From contig DATKND010000032.1 in the NCBI GenBank assembly GCA_035541475.1, positions 1 through 43,196 on the forward strand: 43,196 bases of DNA, given 5' to 3'. Numbering within the stretch: position 1 is the stretch's first letter; each line of letters begins with the position of its first letter. The DNA comes from DASUFZ01 sp035541475 (GTDB lineage: Bacteria > Myxococcota_A > UBA9160 > SMWR01). The notes beneath the pieces are model-generated. The model saw nothing but the letters and a program-made list of their open reading frames with translations. It had not been told where the DNA came from and did no database searches. Shown here piece after piece: positions 24,734-32,891 of the stretch. A program made the position numbers and the translations under genes.

Positions 24734-26536
24734 ATGGCCGAGGCGGCAACTGCGGGGGCGGGACCGGCGTCGGGCGTGCGCTGGGATCTCTCGGATCTCT
24801 ACGCCGGCCCCGACGACCTGCGCATCGACGCCGATCTCGACCGCGCGCACGCGCGCGCGCGCGAGTTCGCGGCGGGCCGGCGCGGGAAGATCGCGTCGCT
24901 CGATGCGCGCGAGCTCGCGCTGGCGGTCGACGAGCTCGAGGCGCTCCAGGAGCCCGTCGCGCGCGCCGGCGCCTACGCCTCGCTGCTCTTTGCCGCCGAC
25001 ACGGCGACGGCGCGCCACGGCGCGCTGCTCCAGCACGTGCAGGAGCGCGGCATCGCGATCCACAACGAGCTGCTCTTCTTCGAGCTCGAATGGGTGGCGG
25101 TCGACACGAAGCGCGCCGAGTCGCTGCTCGCGGACCCCGCGCTCGCGCGCCGGCGCCACTTCCTCGCCGCCTCGCGCCGCTATCGCCCCCACGTGCTGTC
25201 GGAGCCCGAGGAGCGGATCCTCGCCGAGACCGCTAACACCGGTCGTAACGCATTTTCGCGTCTCTTCGACGAGCTGATGTCCGCGATGACCTTCCGCGTG
25301 CGCGAGGGCGAGACGGAGCAGTCGCTCTCCGAGGAGGAGGTGCTCGCGCGGCTCTACGAGCCCCGGCGCGAGCGGCGTCGCGAGGCGGCGCGCGCTCTCA
25401 CCGAAGGTCTGCGCGCGAACGCGCGCGTGCTCGGCTTCATCTTCAACACGTTGGTGCAGGACAAGTCGGTGGCGGATCGCCTGCGCAGCTATCCGACCCC
25501 GATGGCCTCGCGTCACCTGGCCAACGAGATCGAGGCGGCGTCCGTCGAGTCGCTGATCGCGGCCTGCGTGCGCCGCCATCCGCTGGTCGCGCGCTACTAT
25601 CGGCTGAAGGCGAAGCTGCTCGGGCTGCCGCGCCTCGCGGACTACGACCGCTATGCGCCGCTCGGCGACGACGCGTCGCTCCGCAGCTTCGACGAGGCGC
25701 GCCGGCTCGTCGAGGAGGCCTATCGCGACTTCTCGCCGCGCCTCGCGGAGATCGCGGCCCGCTTCTTCGACGAACGCTGGATCGACGCGGAGCTGCGCAC
25801 GGGGAAGCGCGGCGGCGCCTTCTGCGCGTCGACCGTGCCGTCCGCCCACCCCTACGTGCTCTGCAACTACACCGGGAATCCGCGCGACGTGATGACGGTC
25901 GCGCACGAGCTCGGCCACGGCGTGCACCAGTATCTCGCGCGCGAGCGCGGCCTCTTCGAGCAGGACACGCCGCTGACGACGGCGGAGACCGCGAGCGTCT
26001 TCGGCGAGATGCTGGTCTTCCGGCGCCTGCTGCGCGACGAGCGCGATCCGAAGCGGCGGCTCGCGCTGCTGTGCGGGAAGCTCGAGGACGCCTTCGCCAC
26101 GGTGTTCCGCCAGGTCGCGATGACGCGCTTCGAGGAGAGCCTCCACGCGGCGCGCCGCGCCGAGGGCGAGCTTCCGCTCGAGCGCATCAATGCGCTCTGG
26201 ATGGACGCGAACCGCCCGATGTTCGGCGACTCGGTCGAGCTCGGAGACGACTACGCCTGGTGGTGGCTCTACATCCCCCACTTCGTGCACTCGCCCTTCT
26301 ACTGCTACGCCTATGCCTTCGGCGAGCTGCTCGTGCTCGCGCTGCTGCGCCGCTACGACGAGGAGGGCGCTGCCTTCGTGCCGCGCTACCTGGAGCTGCT
26401 GGCGGCGGGCGGCTCCGACACGCCCGAGCGTCTGCTGGCGCGCATCGGCCTCGACGTCGCAGACCCGGGCTTCTGGGACGGCGGTCTCGCGCTGCTCGAG
26501 GAGATGGTGGCGGAGGCCGAGCGCCTGGCCCGATAG
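24734..26536 (+). CDS. pepF: Oligoendopeptidase F, M3-family zinc metallopeptidase
   Basis: The 600-residue cytoplasmic enzyme has the M3 zinc site H391-ELGHGVH (H391, E392, H395) with the third ligand E418 in TTAETASVFGEM. The PepF-type N-terminal helical domain (VRWDLSDLYAGPDDLRIDAD) and the C-terminal substrate residues (IPHFVHSPFYCYAYAFGE) are intact. It degrades peptides of about 7-20 residues. The ATG at 24734 is preceded by GAGGGAG 4-5 nt upstream, which rules out the longer frame. It is divergent from dinB. Confidence 0.95.
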   Translation: MAEAATAGAGPASGVRWDLSDLYAGPDDLRIDADLDRAHARAREFAAGRRGKIASLDARELALAVDELEALQEPVARAGAYASLLFAADTATARHGALLQHVQERGIAIHNELLFFELEWVAVDTKRAESLLADPALARRRHFLAASRRYRPHVLSEPEERILAETANTGRNAFSRLFDELMSAMTFRVREGETEQSLSEEEVLARLYEPRRERRREAARALTEGLRANARVLGFIFNTLVQDKSVADRLRSYPTPMASRHLANEIEAASVESLIAACVRRHPLVARYYRLKAKLLGLPRLADYDRYAPLGDDASLRSFDEARRLVEEAYRDFSPRLAEIAARFFDERWIDAELRTGKRGGAFCASTVPSAHPYVLCNYTGNPRDVMTVAHELGHGVHQYLARERGLFEQDTPLTTAETASVFGEMLVFRRLLRDERDPKRRLALLCGKLEDAFATVFRQVAMTRFEESLHAARRAEGELPLERINALWMDANRPMFGDSVELGDDYAWWWLYIPHFVHSPFYCYAYAFGELLVLALLRRYDEEGAAFVPRYLELLAAGGSDTPERLLARIGLDVADPGFWDGGLALLEEMVAEAERLAR

Positions 26537-26656
26537 CGTTCTGCGACGCGGTGCCTGCCGCCTTCTCGGTGGCCGACCCGATCGATTGTGCTTGCCCTGA
26601 AGGGCCTCGATCGCCGACGATGGCCGTGCGGTGGGATGACGCCGGAGGGAGTCGCC

Positions 26657-27574
26657 ATGTCCCGCTCGATCCCGATTCTCGTCGCTCTGCTCGGTGGCCT
26701 CGTGCTGAGCGCCGCGGTGGGTCGTGCCGACGAATGCACGATCGGCGACGTCTGCACCGGAGAGATCGGCGGCGCACCCTTTGTCACCGGCAAGGTCACG
26801 GGCGCGTCGGGCAACCTCGCCGTCGAGATCCTGGACGAGAACGAGAACAAGCTGGCCGAGGACGTCGTGGGCGGCGACGGGAAGTTCAACGTCGATGCAC
26901 CACTCAACAGCCGGAAGTACTGGGTCGTCATCACGGACCTCGACACCGGCGAGGAACTCTGCAGACAGGAATTCGAGGCCAAGGATCCCCTGTCCGACGC
27001 CAGGTTCGTGGCCGGCGGGCCGCTCCCGATCCCGGTCCCCTCGACCCAGACCTTCACGCCGACCTCGCCGCTCACGATCATCGACGACGGCGCGCCCCCG
27101 GTGGTCGTGCCCCTTTCCGGGTCGATCACCGTCCAGTTCCACTTCACCGGGGACCCGCTCGTCGTGCAGGGCAGCGTCACCGGCCTGGATCTGACCGTGC
27201 CGTCCTTCGCCATCGGACCTCTGACGACCGGCGTGAACACGATCGCGTTGAAGAATCCGAGCACGTTCTCGTGGAACCCCGGGAGCCAGAGTGCGGTAGG
27301 CGGCATCAGCGTCCACGCGAGCAATGACCTCGGCGAAGCCAACTTCGACGGCGCGCTCGACGGCACTCTCGACCCCGTCTCGGGCGTCTGGAACCCCATG
27401 GGGTCGGGCTCCGTCTGCAGCGTCTCGGACTTCGCCAGCGGGTCGATTCCGAACGGAGGCGCATGGGCGCTCTGGAGCGCAGCCGCGCTGCTGCTCGCGA
27501 CGGCATTCGTGTTCATCCGTCGAGGCCGGCGACTCGGAGCCGGAGGAGCCCCGAACGCCGTCTCTGGAGGCTAG
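26657..27574 (+). CDS. Secreted surface protein with IPTL-CTERM-like sorting tail
   Basis: The 305-residue protein has a signal peptide (SRSIPILVALLGGLVLSAAV, cleavage after about 23). The beta-rich body shows a carboxypeptidase-regulatory-like segment (GKVTGASGNLAVEILDENEN) and several cysteines. At residue 263 the tail SIPNGGAWALW begins, followed by a hydrophobic helix and FIRRGRRLG. This matches the IPTL-CTERM plan (IPTLSEW, membrane helix, Arg cluster), although TLSEW is replaced, so it may be a variant sorting signal processed by an exosortase-like enzyme. GGAGGGA precedes the ATG. The body is otherwise unrecognised. Confidence 0.75.
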   Translation: MSRSIPILVALLGGLVLSAAVGRADECTIGDVCTGEIGGAPFVTGKVTGASGNLAVEILDENENKLAEDVVGGDGKFNVDAPLNSRKYWVVITDLDTGEELCRQEFEAKDPLSDARFVAGGPLPIPVPSTQTFTPTSPLTIIDDGAPPVVVPLSGSITVQFHFTGDPLVVQGSVTGLDLTVPSFAIGPLTTGVNTIALKNPSTFSWNPGSQSAVGGISVHASNDLGEANFDGALDGTLDPVSGVWNPMGSGSVCSVSDFASGSIPNGGAWALWSAAALLLATAFVFIRRGRRLGAGGAPNAVSGG

Positions 27575-28848
27575 AGCTCGCGCTCGAGCTCCGCGGCGGC
27601 GCGCAGCCCGGAGGCCAGCGCCGCGTCGGCCGAGGGCGCCATCAGGTAGTCGCCCGCGAAGGCGAGCCTCGGCGAGCGCTCGAAGCGCTGGAGGAAGCGC
27701 GCGAGGCGGCGCACGTCGTCGGAATCGAAGCGCGGCCAGGCGTCCGGGTGACGCTGCACGGCGTAGTCGCAGGGAGGCGGCGCGCCGAAGCGGCCGTAGG
27801 CCAGGTTCTCGACCGCCAGATCCGCAATCGAGGCGTCCGGGGCGCGGTGCATGCGGAGACTCGCGTCGGGAGAGAGCAGCGCGCGCACCAGACCCGCTCC
27901 GTGGGGAGCCGCGCCGGGTCGCAAGTGCTCGAGCACGAGCGCGGACAGCTCGAGGCCCTCTTCGGGTGCGACGAAGACGCTGCGGAGCGCCGCGGACGGG
28001 ACGCGCGCGAAGGCGAGGAAGACGACGAGCGCGGGCGCGTAGCGCACCGATTCGAAGAATCCGCGCTCCTCGGGCGTGAGCTTCGGACACAGTGCGGTGA
28101 CGCGGCTGCCGGGGACTGCCACCACGACCGCGTCGGCGTCGAGCGTGCGCGCCACGCCTTGCTCGACGAAGGCGACCCGCGCGCCGCCCGTGAAGGTCTC
28201 CACGCGGCGCACCTGGCACCCGGTCCGCACGAGCACGCGCGCAGCGAGCGCGGACGCCAGCGCACCGCTTCCGCCTTCGAAGCCCGCGAGCTCGGCGCCC
28301 GACCATCCCTGGCGCAGCGCCGACAGTGCGCGCAGCAGCTCGGGCTGCGCGCCCGAGGGAGCGGGCAGCCACGAGAGCGCCGCCGCCTCGGCCTCGCTAG
28401 CGATCTCGGCCGCGAGCCGGGCGCGCTCCAGCGAGTGCAGCCGCGAAGGATCCACGCGGCGCTCGAGCGGACGCCGGCGCGCGCGCGCGAGCCGCAGCGC
28501 TCCCGCGGCGCCCGCGATCGCGCTCACCCTCTCGCGCCCGAGCGGATGCAGCGCGCCCCCTTGCATCCACGCATCGCGCCCGCGCGCGAAGGGCCGGATC
28601 GCATCGGCGAGCCCGAGCGCGTCGGCCGCGATCCGCAGCGCGGAGTCGCTCTGCGCGAAGCACGGCGTGCCGAGGTCGAGCAGGAAGTCGCCGCGCCGCA
28701 CGCTGCGCATGCGGCCGCCGGGCGCGCCGGCGCGCTCGAGCACCATGGCCTCGTGTCCCGCGCGCGCGAGACGCCACGCGCACGCGAGACCCGCGATGCC
28801 GCCTCCGACGACCGCGATGCCAGCCAAGCCCCTCCCCCCGGCGCGCAT
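27571..28848 (-). CDS. FAD-dependent amine-oxidase/protoporphyrinogen-oxidase-like protein
   Basis: The 425-residue protein opens with the FAD Rossmann motif (GIAVVGGGIAGLACAWRLAR) and an ERAGAPGGRMRS second glycine region, and closes with RLAFAGDYLMAPSADAALAS, the C-terminal flavin contact of the amine-oxidase superfamily. Family members include renalase-like proteins, protoporphyrinogen oxidases and carotenoid desaturases; the middle part does not decide between them. The start is the ATG with AGAGGTAGG upstream; an internal TTG at 28827 is possible. It is divergent from dnaE2 with only 54 bp between the starts, so the dnaE2 operator may also affect it. Confidence 0.8.
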   Translation of the reverse strand: MRAGGRGLAGIAVVGGGIAGLACAWRLARAGHEAMVLERAGAPGGRMRSVRRGDFLLDLGTPCFAQSDSALRIAADALGLADAIRPFARGRDAWMQGGALHPLGRERVSAIAGAAGALRLARARRRPLERRVDPSRLHSLERARLAAEIASEAEAAALSWLPAPSGAQPELLRALSALRQGWSGAELAGFEGGSGALASALAARVLVRTGCQVRRVETFTGGARVAFVEQGVARTLDADAVVVAVPGSRVTALCPKLTPEERGFFESVRYAPALVVFLAFARVPSAALRSVFVAPEEGLELSALVLEHLRPGAAPHGAGLVRALLSPDASLRMHRAPDASIADLAVENLAYGRFGAPPPCDYAVQRHPDAWPRFDSDDVRRLARFLQRFERSPRLAFAGDYLMAPSADAALASGLRAAAELEREL

Positions 28849-28867
28849 CCTACCTCTGATGGGCAGC

Positions 28868-28905
28868 TTGCCGGAAGGCGAAACTGTGACGAAAATCGTC
28901 CGGTG
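28868..28905 (+). promoter_or_regulatory. dnaE2 promoter with palindromic operator over the -10 box
   Basis: TTGCCG (28868-28873), a 17-bp spacer and GAAAAT (28891-28896) place the start point on the GTG at 28903. The palindrome GACGA-AAA-TCGTC (28888-28900) covers the -10 box, and CGAAA recurs 11 bp apart (28879, 28890). Relative to imuA, two arm pairs differ but stay complementary (G-C to A-T, A-T to G-C). This argues for selection on the symmetric site. Confidence 0.75.
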
Positions 28906-31900
28906 TCCTCTCGCAGCGACTACGTCGAGCTGCGCTGTCGCAGCGCCTTCTCCTTCCTCGAAGCCTGCTCGAATCCCGAAGACCTGATCGAGTGCGCCGC
29001 GCGCCTCGGCTACCCGGCGCTCGCGCTCGCTGACCGCGCGGGGCTCTACGGCGCGCCGCGCTTCCACCAGGCGGCGGTCGCCGCGGGCGTGCGCGCGATC
29101 GTCGGCGCGGAGCTCGATGTCGCGCGCGACGACGCGGGCGACGCGCCCGATGCGCTGCCCGGCAGCGCGCCCGACGCGCTGCTCCTGCTCGTCGAGTCGG
29201 CGCGCGGCTACCGCAACCTGTGTCGACTCGTGACCGAGGGCCACGCGCACGCGGGAAAGCAGGACTGCCGCGTGCGCTGGGACGAGCTCGAGTCGCACGC
29301 CGCCGGTCTCGTCGCGCTCGTGCGCGGCGACGCGCGATTGCGCCCCGCCCTTCTCTCGCGCGCGCGAGGCGTCTTTCGCGAGCGCCTGTGGGTCGACGTC
29401 TCGCGCCACGCGACGCGCGCCGGCGAGGTCGCGCTGCGGCGCGCCGCTGCGCTCGCGGAGTCTGCGCGCGTGCCGGTCGTCGCGACCCACGACGTGCGCC
29501 ACGCGCGTCCTGAGGGGCGGGCGCTCTTCGACGCGCTCACGTGTCTCCGTCACAAGACCTCGCTCGACCGCGCCGGGCGGCTCCTCGCCGAAAACGCCGA
29601 GCGCCACCTGCGCGCGCCCGAGGAGATGGAGCGGCGCTTCTCCGACCACCCCGAGTGGATCCGCGCCTCGCGCGCGATCGCGGAGCGCTGCGCCTTCACG
29701 CTCGAGCACCTCGGCTACCGCTTCCCCGAGTTCCCGATCCCGCACGGCGAGAGCCAGGCCTCGTTCCTGCGCCTGCTCGTGGAGCACGGCGCGCGACACC
29801 GCTACGGCAGCCCCGTGCAGGGCGCTGCACGGCGACAGCTCGAGCGAGAGCTCGCGGTGATCGAGAAGCTCGATCTGTGCGGCTACTTCCTGATCGTGCA
29901 CGACATCGCGCGCTTCGCGCGCGAGGAGGGGATCCTCTCACAGGGGCGCGGCTCGGCCGCCAACAGCGCGGTCTGCTACGCGCTCGGCATCACCGCGGTC
30001 GACCCGGTGTCGATGGGCCTCCTCTTCGAGCGCTTCCTCTCCGAGGAGCGCGGCGAGTGGCCCGACATCGACATCGACCTCCCGTCGGGCGACCAGCGCG
30101 AGAGGCTGATCCAGTACGTCTTCCGGAAGTACGGCGCGAGCGGCGCGGCCATGACCGCCGTCGTGATCAGCTACCGCACGCGGCTCGCCGTGCGCGAGAT
30201 GGGCAAGGTGCTCGGCCTCGGCGAGGAGCTCGTCGGACGGCTCGCCGGGCTGCTCTCGAGCCTCGAGCACCGCGACGACCTCGAGACGCCCGCCTCGACC
30301 TTGCGCCAGGCGGGCGTCGATCCGACGTCGCCGCGTGTCGCGCAGCTACTCGGACTCGTCGACGCCGTGCGCGGCCTGCCGCGCCACCTCGGACAGCACA
30401 CCGGCGGCATCGTGATCGCGGCCGGGCGGCTCGACGAGGTCGTGCCGATCGAGCCGGCGCGCATGGCCGACCGGCGCGTCATCCAGTGGGACAAGGAGGA
30501 CTGCGCCGATCTCGGGCTGATCAAGATCGATCTCCTCGGCCTCGGCATGCTGGCCGCGCTCGAGGACTCGCTCGAGCAGATCCGCGTGCACGAGGGCTGC
30601 GCGCTCGACCTCGCGCGCCTCCCGCCGGACGACCCCGAGACCTATGCGATGATCCGCGCCGCCGACACGATCGGGACCTTCCAGATCGAGAGCCGCGCGC
30701 AGATGGCGACCTTGCCGCGCATGCGGCCGGAGCGCTTCTACGACCTCGTGGTCGAGGTCGCGATCATCCGTCCCGGGCCGATCGTCGGGAAGATGGTGAA
30801 CCCCTACCTCGCGCGGCGCGCCGGCCGCGAGGCTGTTCGCTACCCGGATCCGTGTCTCGAGCCGATCCTCGCGCGCACGCTCGGCGTCCCGCTCTTCCAG
30901 GAGCAGCTGCTGCGCATCGCGATGACGGCGGCCGGCTTCACGGGCGGCGAGGCCGAGGAGCTGCGGCGCGCGATGGGCTTCAAGCGCTCGGTCGAGCGCA
31001 TGCACGCGATCGAGCGGCGCCTCGTCGATGGCATGCGCGAGCGCGGCATCCCCGAGGCCGCGCAGGAGGAGATCCTGCGCGGCATCACCTCGTTCGCGCT
31101 CTACGGTTTCCCGGAATCGCACGCGGCGTCGTTCGCCTTGATCGCCTACGCCTCGGCCTTCCTCAAGCGACACCATCCGGCGGCATTCCTGGCGGGTCTC
31201 CTCAACGCGCAGCCGATGGGCTTCTACAGCCCGGCCACCCTGGTGAAGGACGCGCAGCGCCACGGCGTGCGCGTGCTGCCGATCGACGTCGCGCGCTCGG
31301 AGTGGGATTGCCGACTGGAAGGCGGCAATCCCACTCCGTCTGTCCGTCTCGGGCTGCGCTGTGTCGCCGGCCTCCAAGAAGAGACCGGCCGCGCGCTCGT
31401 CGAGGCGCGGCGCCGCGCGCCCTTCGGCCACGTCGCGGATCTGTGTGCGCGCGTGCCGCTGCGCCGCGATGAGATCGACACGCTCGCCGAGCTCGGTGCG
31501 CTCGCCTCGATCGACTCCGCGGCGAAGACTCGCCGCGCCGCGCTCTGGCAGGTCGCGGCGCTCGAGCGCGACCCGCGCTCGCTCTTCGCCGGCGTGCCGC
31601 CGCCATCCGCCGAGTCTCCCCTGCCGGAGATGAGCCCGATCGAGGAGACGCTCGCCGACTACCGCCGCAGCGGACTCACCACCGGTTCCCACGTGATGAG
31701 CTTCCTGCGCCCGCAGCTCGCGGCGCGCGGCGTGCTGCGCGCGTCCGACCTGAGCGACGTGCCCGACGGCCGCTTCGTGCGCACCGCAGGCCACTGCATC
31801 GTGCGCCAGCGGCCTGGGTCGGCGAAGGGCTTCTGCTTCCTCACCCTGGAGGACGAGACCGGCACCTCGAACGCCGTGCTGACGCCTCGGATCTTCCGCC

Positions 31901-32046
31901 GCTTCCGCGTCGCGCTGCACGGCGCGGCGATCGTCGAGGTGGCGGGCCCGCTCCAGCACGTCGACGGCGTGATCCACGTGCGCGTGCACGAGCTGCGCGC
32001 GCTCGCGGCCGGCGCCTCGCTGCCGCGCTCCCACGACTACCGCTAG
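28903..32046 (+). CDS. dnaE2: Error-prone DNA polymerase DnaE2 (C-family)
   Basis: The 1047-residue protein has the length and order of DnaE2. The N-terminal PHP domain starts YVELRCRSAFSFLEACSNPE. The palm has the catalytic acids in P387-DIDIDLPSGDQRE and the preceding QGRGSAANSAVCYALGI, fingers follow, and a C-terminal OB fold contains GFCFLTLEDETGTSNAVLTP. DnaE2 is the polymerase of the ImuA-ImuB-DnaE2 mutasome that performs induced mutagenesis. Here it is separated from imuAB by about 8.4 kb. There is no ribosome-binding site, and the GTG is the predicted first transcribed codon. Confidence 0.96.
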   Translation: MSSRSDYVELRCRSAFSFLEACSNPEDLIECAARLGYPALALADRAGLYGAPRFHQAAVAAGVRAIVGAELDVARDDAGDAPDALPGSAPDALLLLVESARGYRNLCRLVTEGHAHAGKQDCRVRWDELESHAAGLVALVRGDARLRPALLSRARGVFRERLWVDVSRHATRAGEVALRRAAALAESARVPVVATHDVRHARPEGRALFDALTCLRHKTSLDRAGRLLAENAERHLRAPEEMERRFSDHPEWIRASRAIAERCAFTLEHLGYRFPEFPIPHGESQASFLRLLVEHGARHRYGSPVQGAARRQLERELAVIEKLDLCGYFLIVHDIARFAREEGILSQGRGSAANSAVCYALGITAVDPVSMGLLFERFLSEERGEWPDIDIDLPSGDQRERLIQYVFRKYGASGAAMTAVVISYRTRLAVREMGKVLGLGEELVGRLAGLLSSLEHRDDLETPASTLRQAGVDPTSPRVAQLLGLVDAVRGLPRHLGQHTGGIVIAAGRLDEVVPIEPARMADRRVIQWDKEDCADLGLIKIDLLGLGMLAALEDSLEQIRVHEGCALDLARLPPDDPETYAMIRAADTIGTFQIESRAQMATLPRMRPERFYDLVVEVAIIRPGPIVGKMVNPYLARRAGREAVRYPDPCLEPILARTLGVPLFQEQLLRIAMTAAGFTGGEAEELRRAMGFKRSVERMHAIERRLVDGMRERGIPEAAQEEILRGITSFALYGFPESHAASFALIAYASAFLKRHHPAAFLAGLLNAQPMGFYSPATLVKDAQRHGVRVLPIDVARSEWDCRLEGGNPTPSVRLGLRCVAGLQEETGRALVEARRRAPFGHVADLCARVPLRRDEIDTLAELGALASIDSAAKTRRAALWQVAALERDPRSLFAGVPPPSAESPLPEMSPIEETLADYRRSGLTTGSHVMSFLRPQLAARGVLRASDLSDVPDGRFVRTAGHCIVRQRPGSAKGFCFLTLEDETGTSNAVLTPRIFRRFRVALHGAAIVEVAGPLQHVDGVIHVRVHELRALAAGASLPRSHDYR

Positions 32047-32090
32047 CTGGAGTACGATCCGCGCCGGCCCGGCTCCGGAGTGCGGACCCT

Positions 32091-32864
32091 ATGGCGCTGC
32101 TCGACATGCAAGGACGCGCGGCGCTCGTGGTCGGAGGCGGCCAGGGAATCGGGCGCGCGGCCTGCCTCGGGCTCGCGCGAGCCGGCGCGCGGGTCGCCGT
32201 GCTCGACGCCGAGAGTGTGCGCGCGAAGAGCGTGGCGGCGGAGGTCGAGGCCGTCGGACCGCGCGCCGTCGCGCTGTGCGCCGACGTCATCGACCCGGAC
32301 GCGGCGCGGCGAGCCGTCGGCGAGGCGGCCCGCGCGTTCGGCGCGCTCGACGCGGTGATCGACATCGTCGGCGGCGCCTCCTGGGGCTCGCTGCTCGAGC
32401 TCGACGACGCGACCTGGGAGCGCGACTTCGCGCTGAATCTGAAGCAACACTGGTTCGTGGCGCGGAGCGCTGCGCGCGAGTGGATCGACGCGAAGCGCGC
32501 GGGCGCGTATTGTGGGGTCAGCTCGGTCTCGGGCGTCTTCTCCGCTGCGAACCACGGCGCCTACGGAGCCGCCAAGGCGGGTCTGCTCGCGCTGGTCCGC
32601 ACGGCAGCCGAGGAGTGGTGGCCGCACGGCATCCGCACGAACGCCGTCGTGCCGGGCGCCGTGCGCACGCCCCGCATCGAGGCGGCGTGGGCGGACGGCA
32701 GCATCCGGCGCCCCTCGGCCGAGACGCAGGCGCGCATGGCCTCTCCCGACGACGTCGCGCACGCCGCCATCTTCCTGGTGTCGGACCTCGCGCGTCTCGT
32801 CACCGGGCAGACGCTCGTCGTCGACGGCGGCACCAGCACGCGCTTCCCGTTCCGCTTCGAGTGA
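32091..32864 (+). CDS. Short-chain dehydrogenase/reductase (SDR), first of two
   Basis: The 257-residue classical SDR has the cofactor motif VVGGGQGIGRAA (in place of TGxxxGIG), the NAD-type acidic residue in VAVLDAE, the catalytic serine in CGVSSVSG, Y-GAAK as the YxxxK pair, and a C-terminal GQTLVVDGGTS. It oxidises or reduces an unknown alcohol/ketone. It opens a co-directional block with the luciferase-like enzyme 27 bp downstream. CGGAG about 10 nt before the ATG is a weak ribosome site. Confidence 0.92.
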   Translation: MALLDMQGRAALVVGGGQGIGRAACLGLARAGARVAVLDAESVRAKSVAAEVEAVGPRAVALCADVIDPDAARRAVGEAARAFGALDAVIDIVGGASWGSLLELDDATWERDFALNLKQHWFVARSAAREWIDAKRAGAYCGVSSVSGVFSAANHGAYGAAKAGLLALVRTAAEEWWPHGIRTNAVVPGAVRTPRIEAAWADGSIRRPSAETQARMASPDDVAHAAIFLVSDLARLVTGQTLVVDGGTSTRFPFRFE

Positions 32865-32891
32865 TCACCACACCCAAACTCCGGAGTCCCG

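Noticed and set aside
24638..28372. Open frame of about 1244 codons on the minus strand
   Set aside because: It runs antisense through pepF and the IPTL-CTERM-like gene. Both real genes have motifs and ribosome sites; this frame has none.
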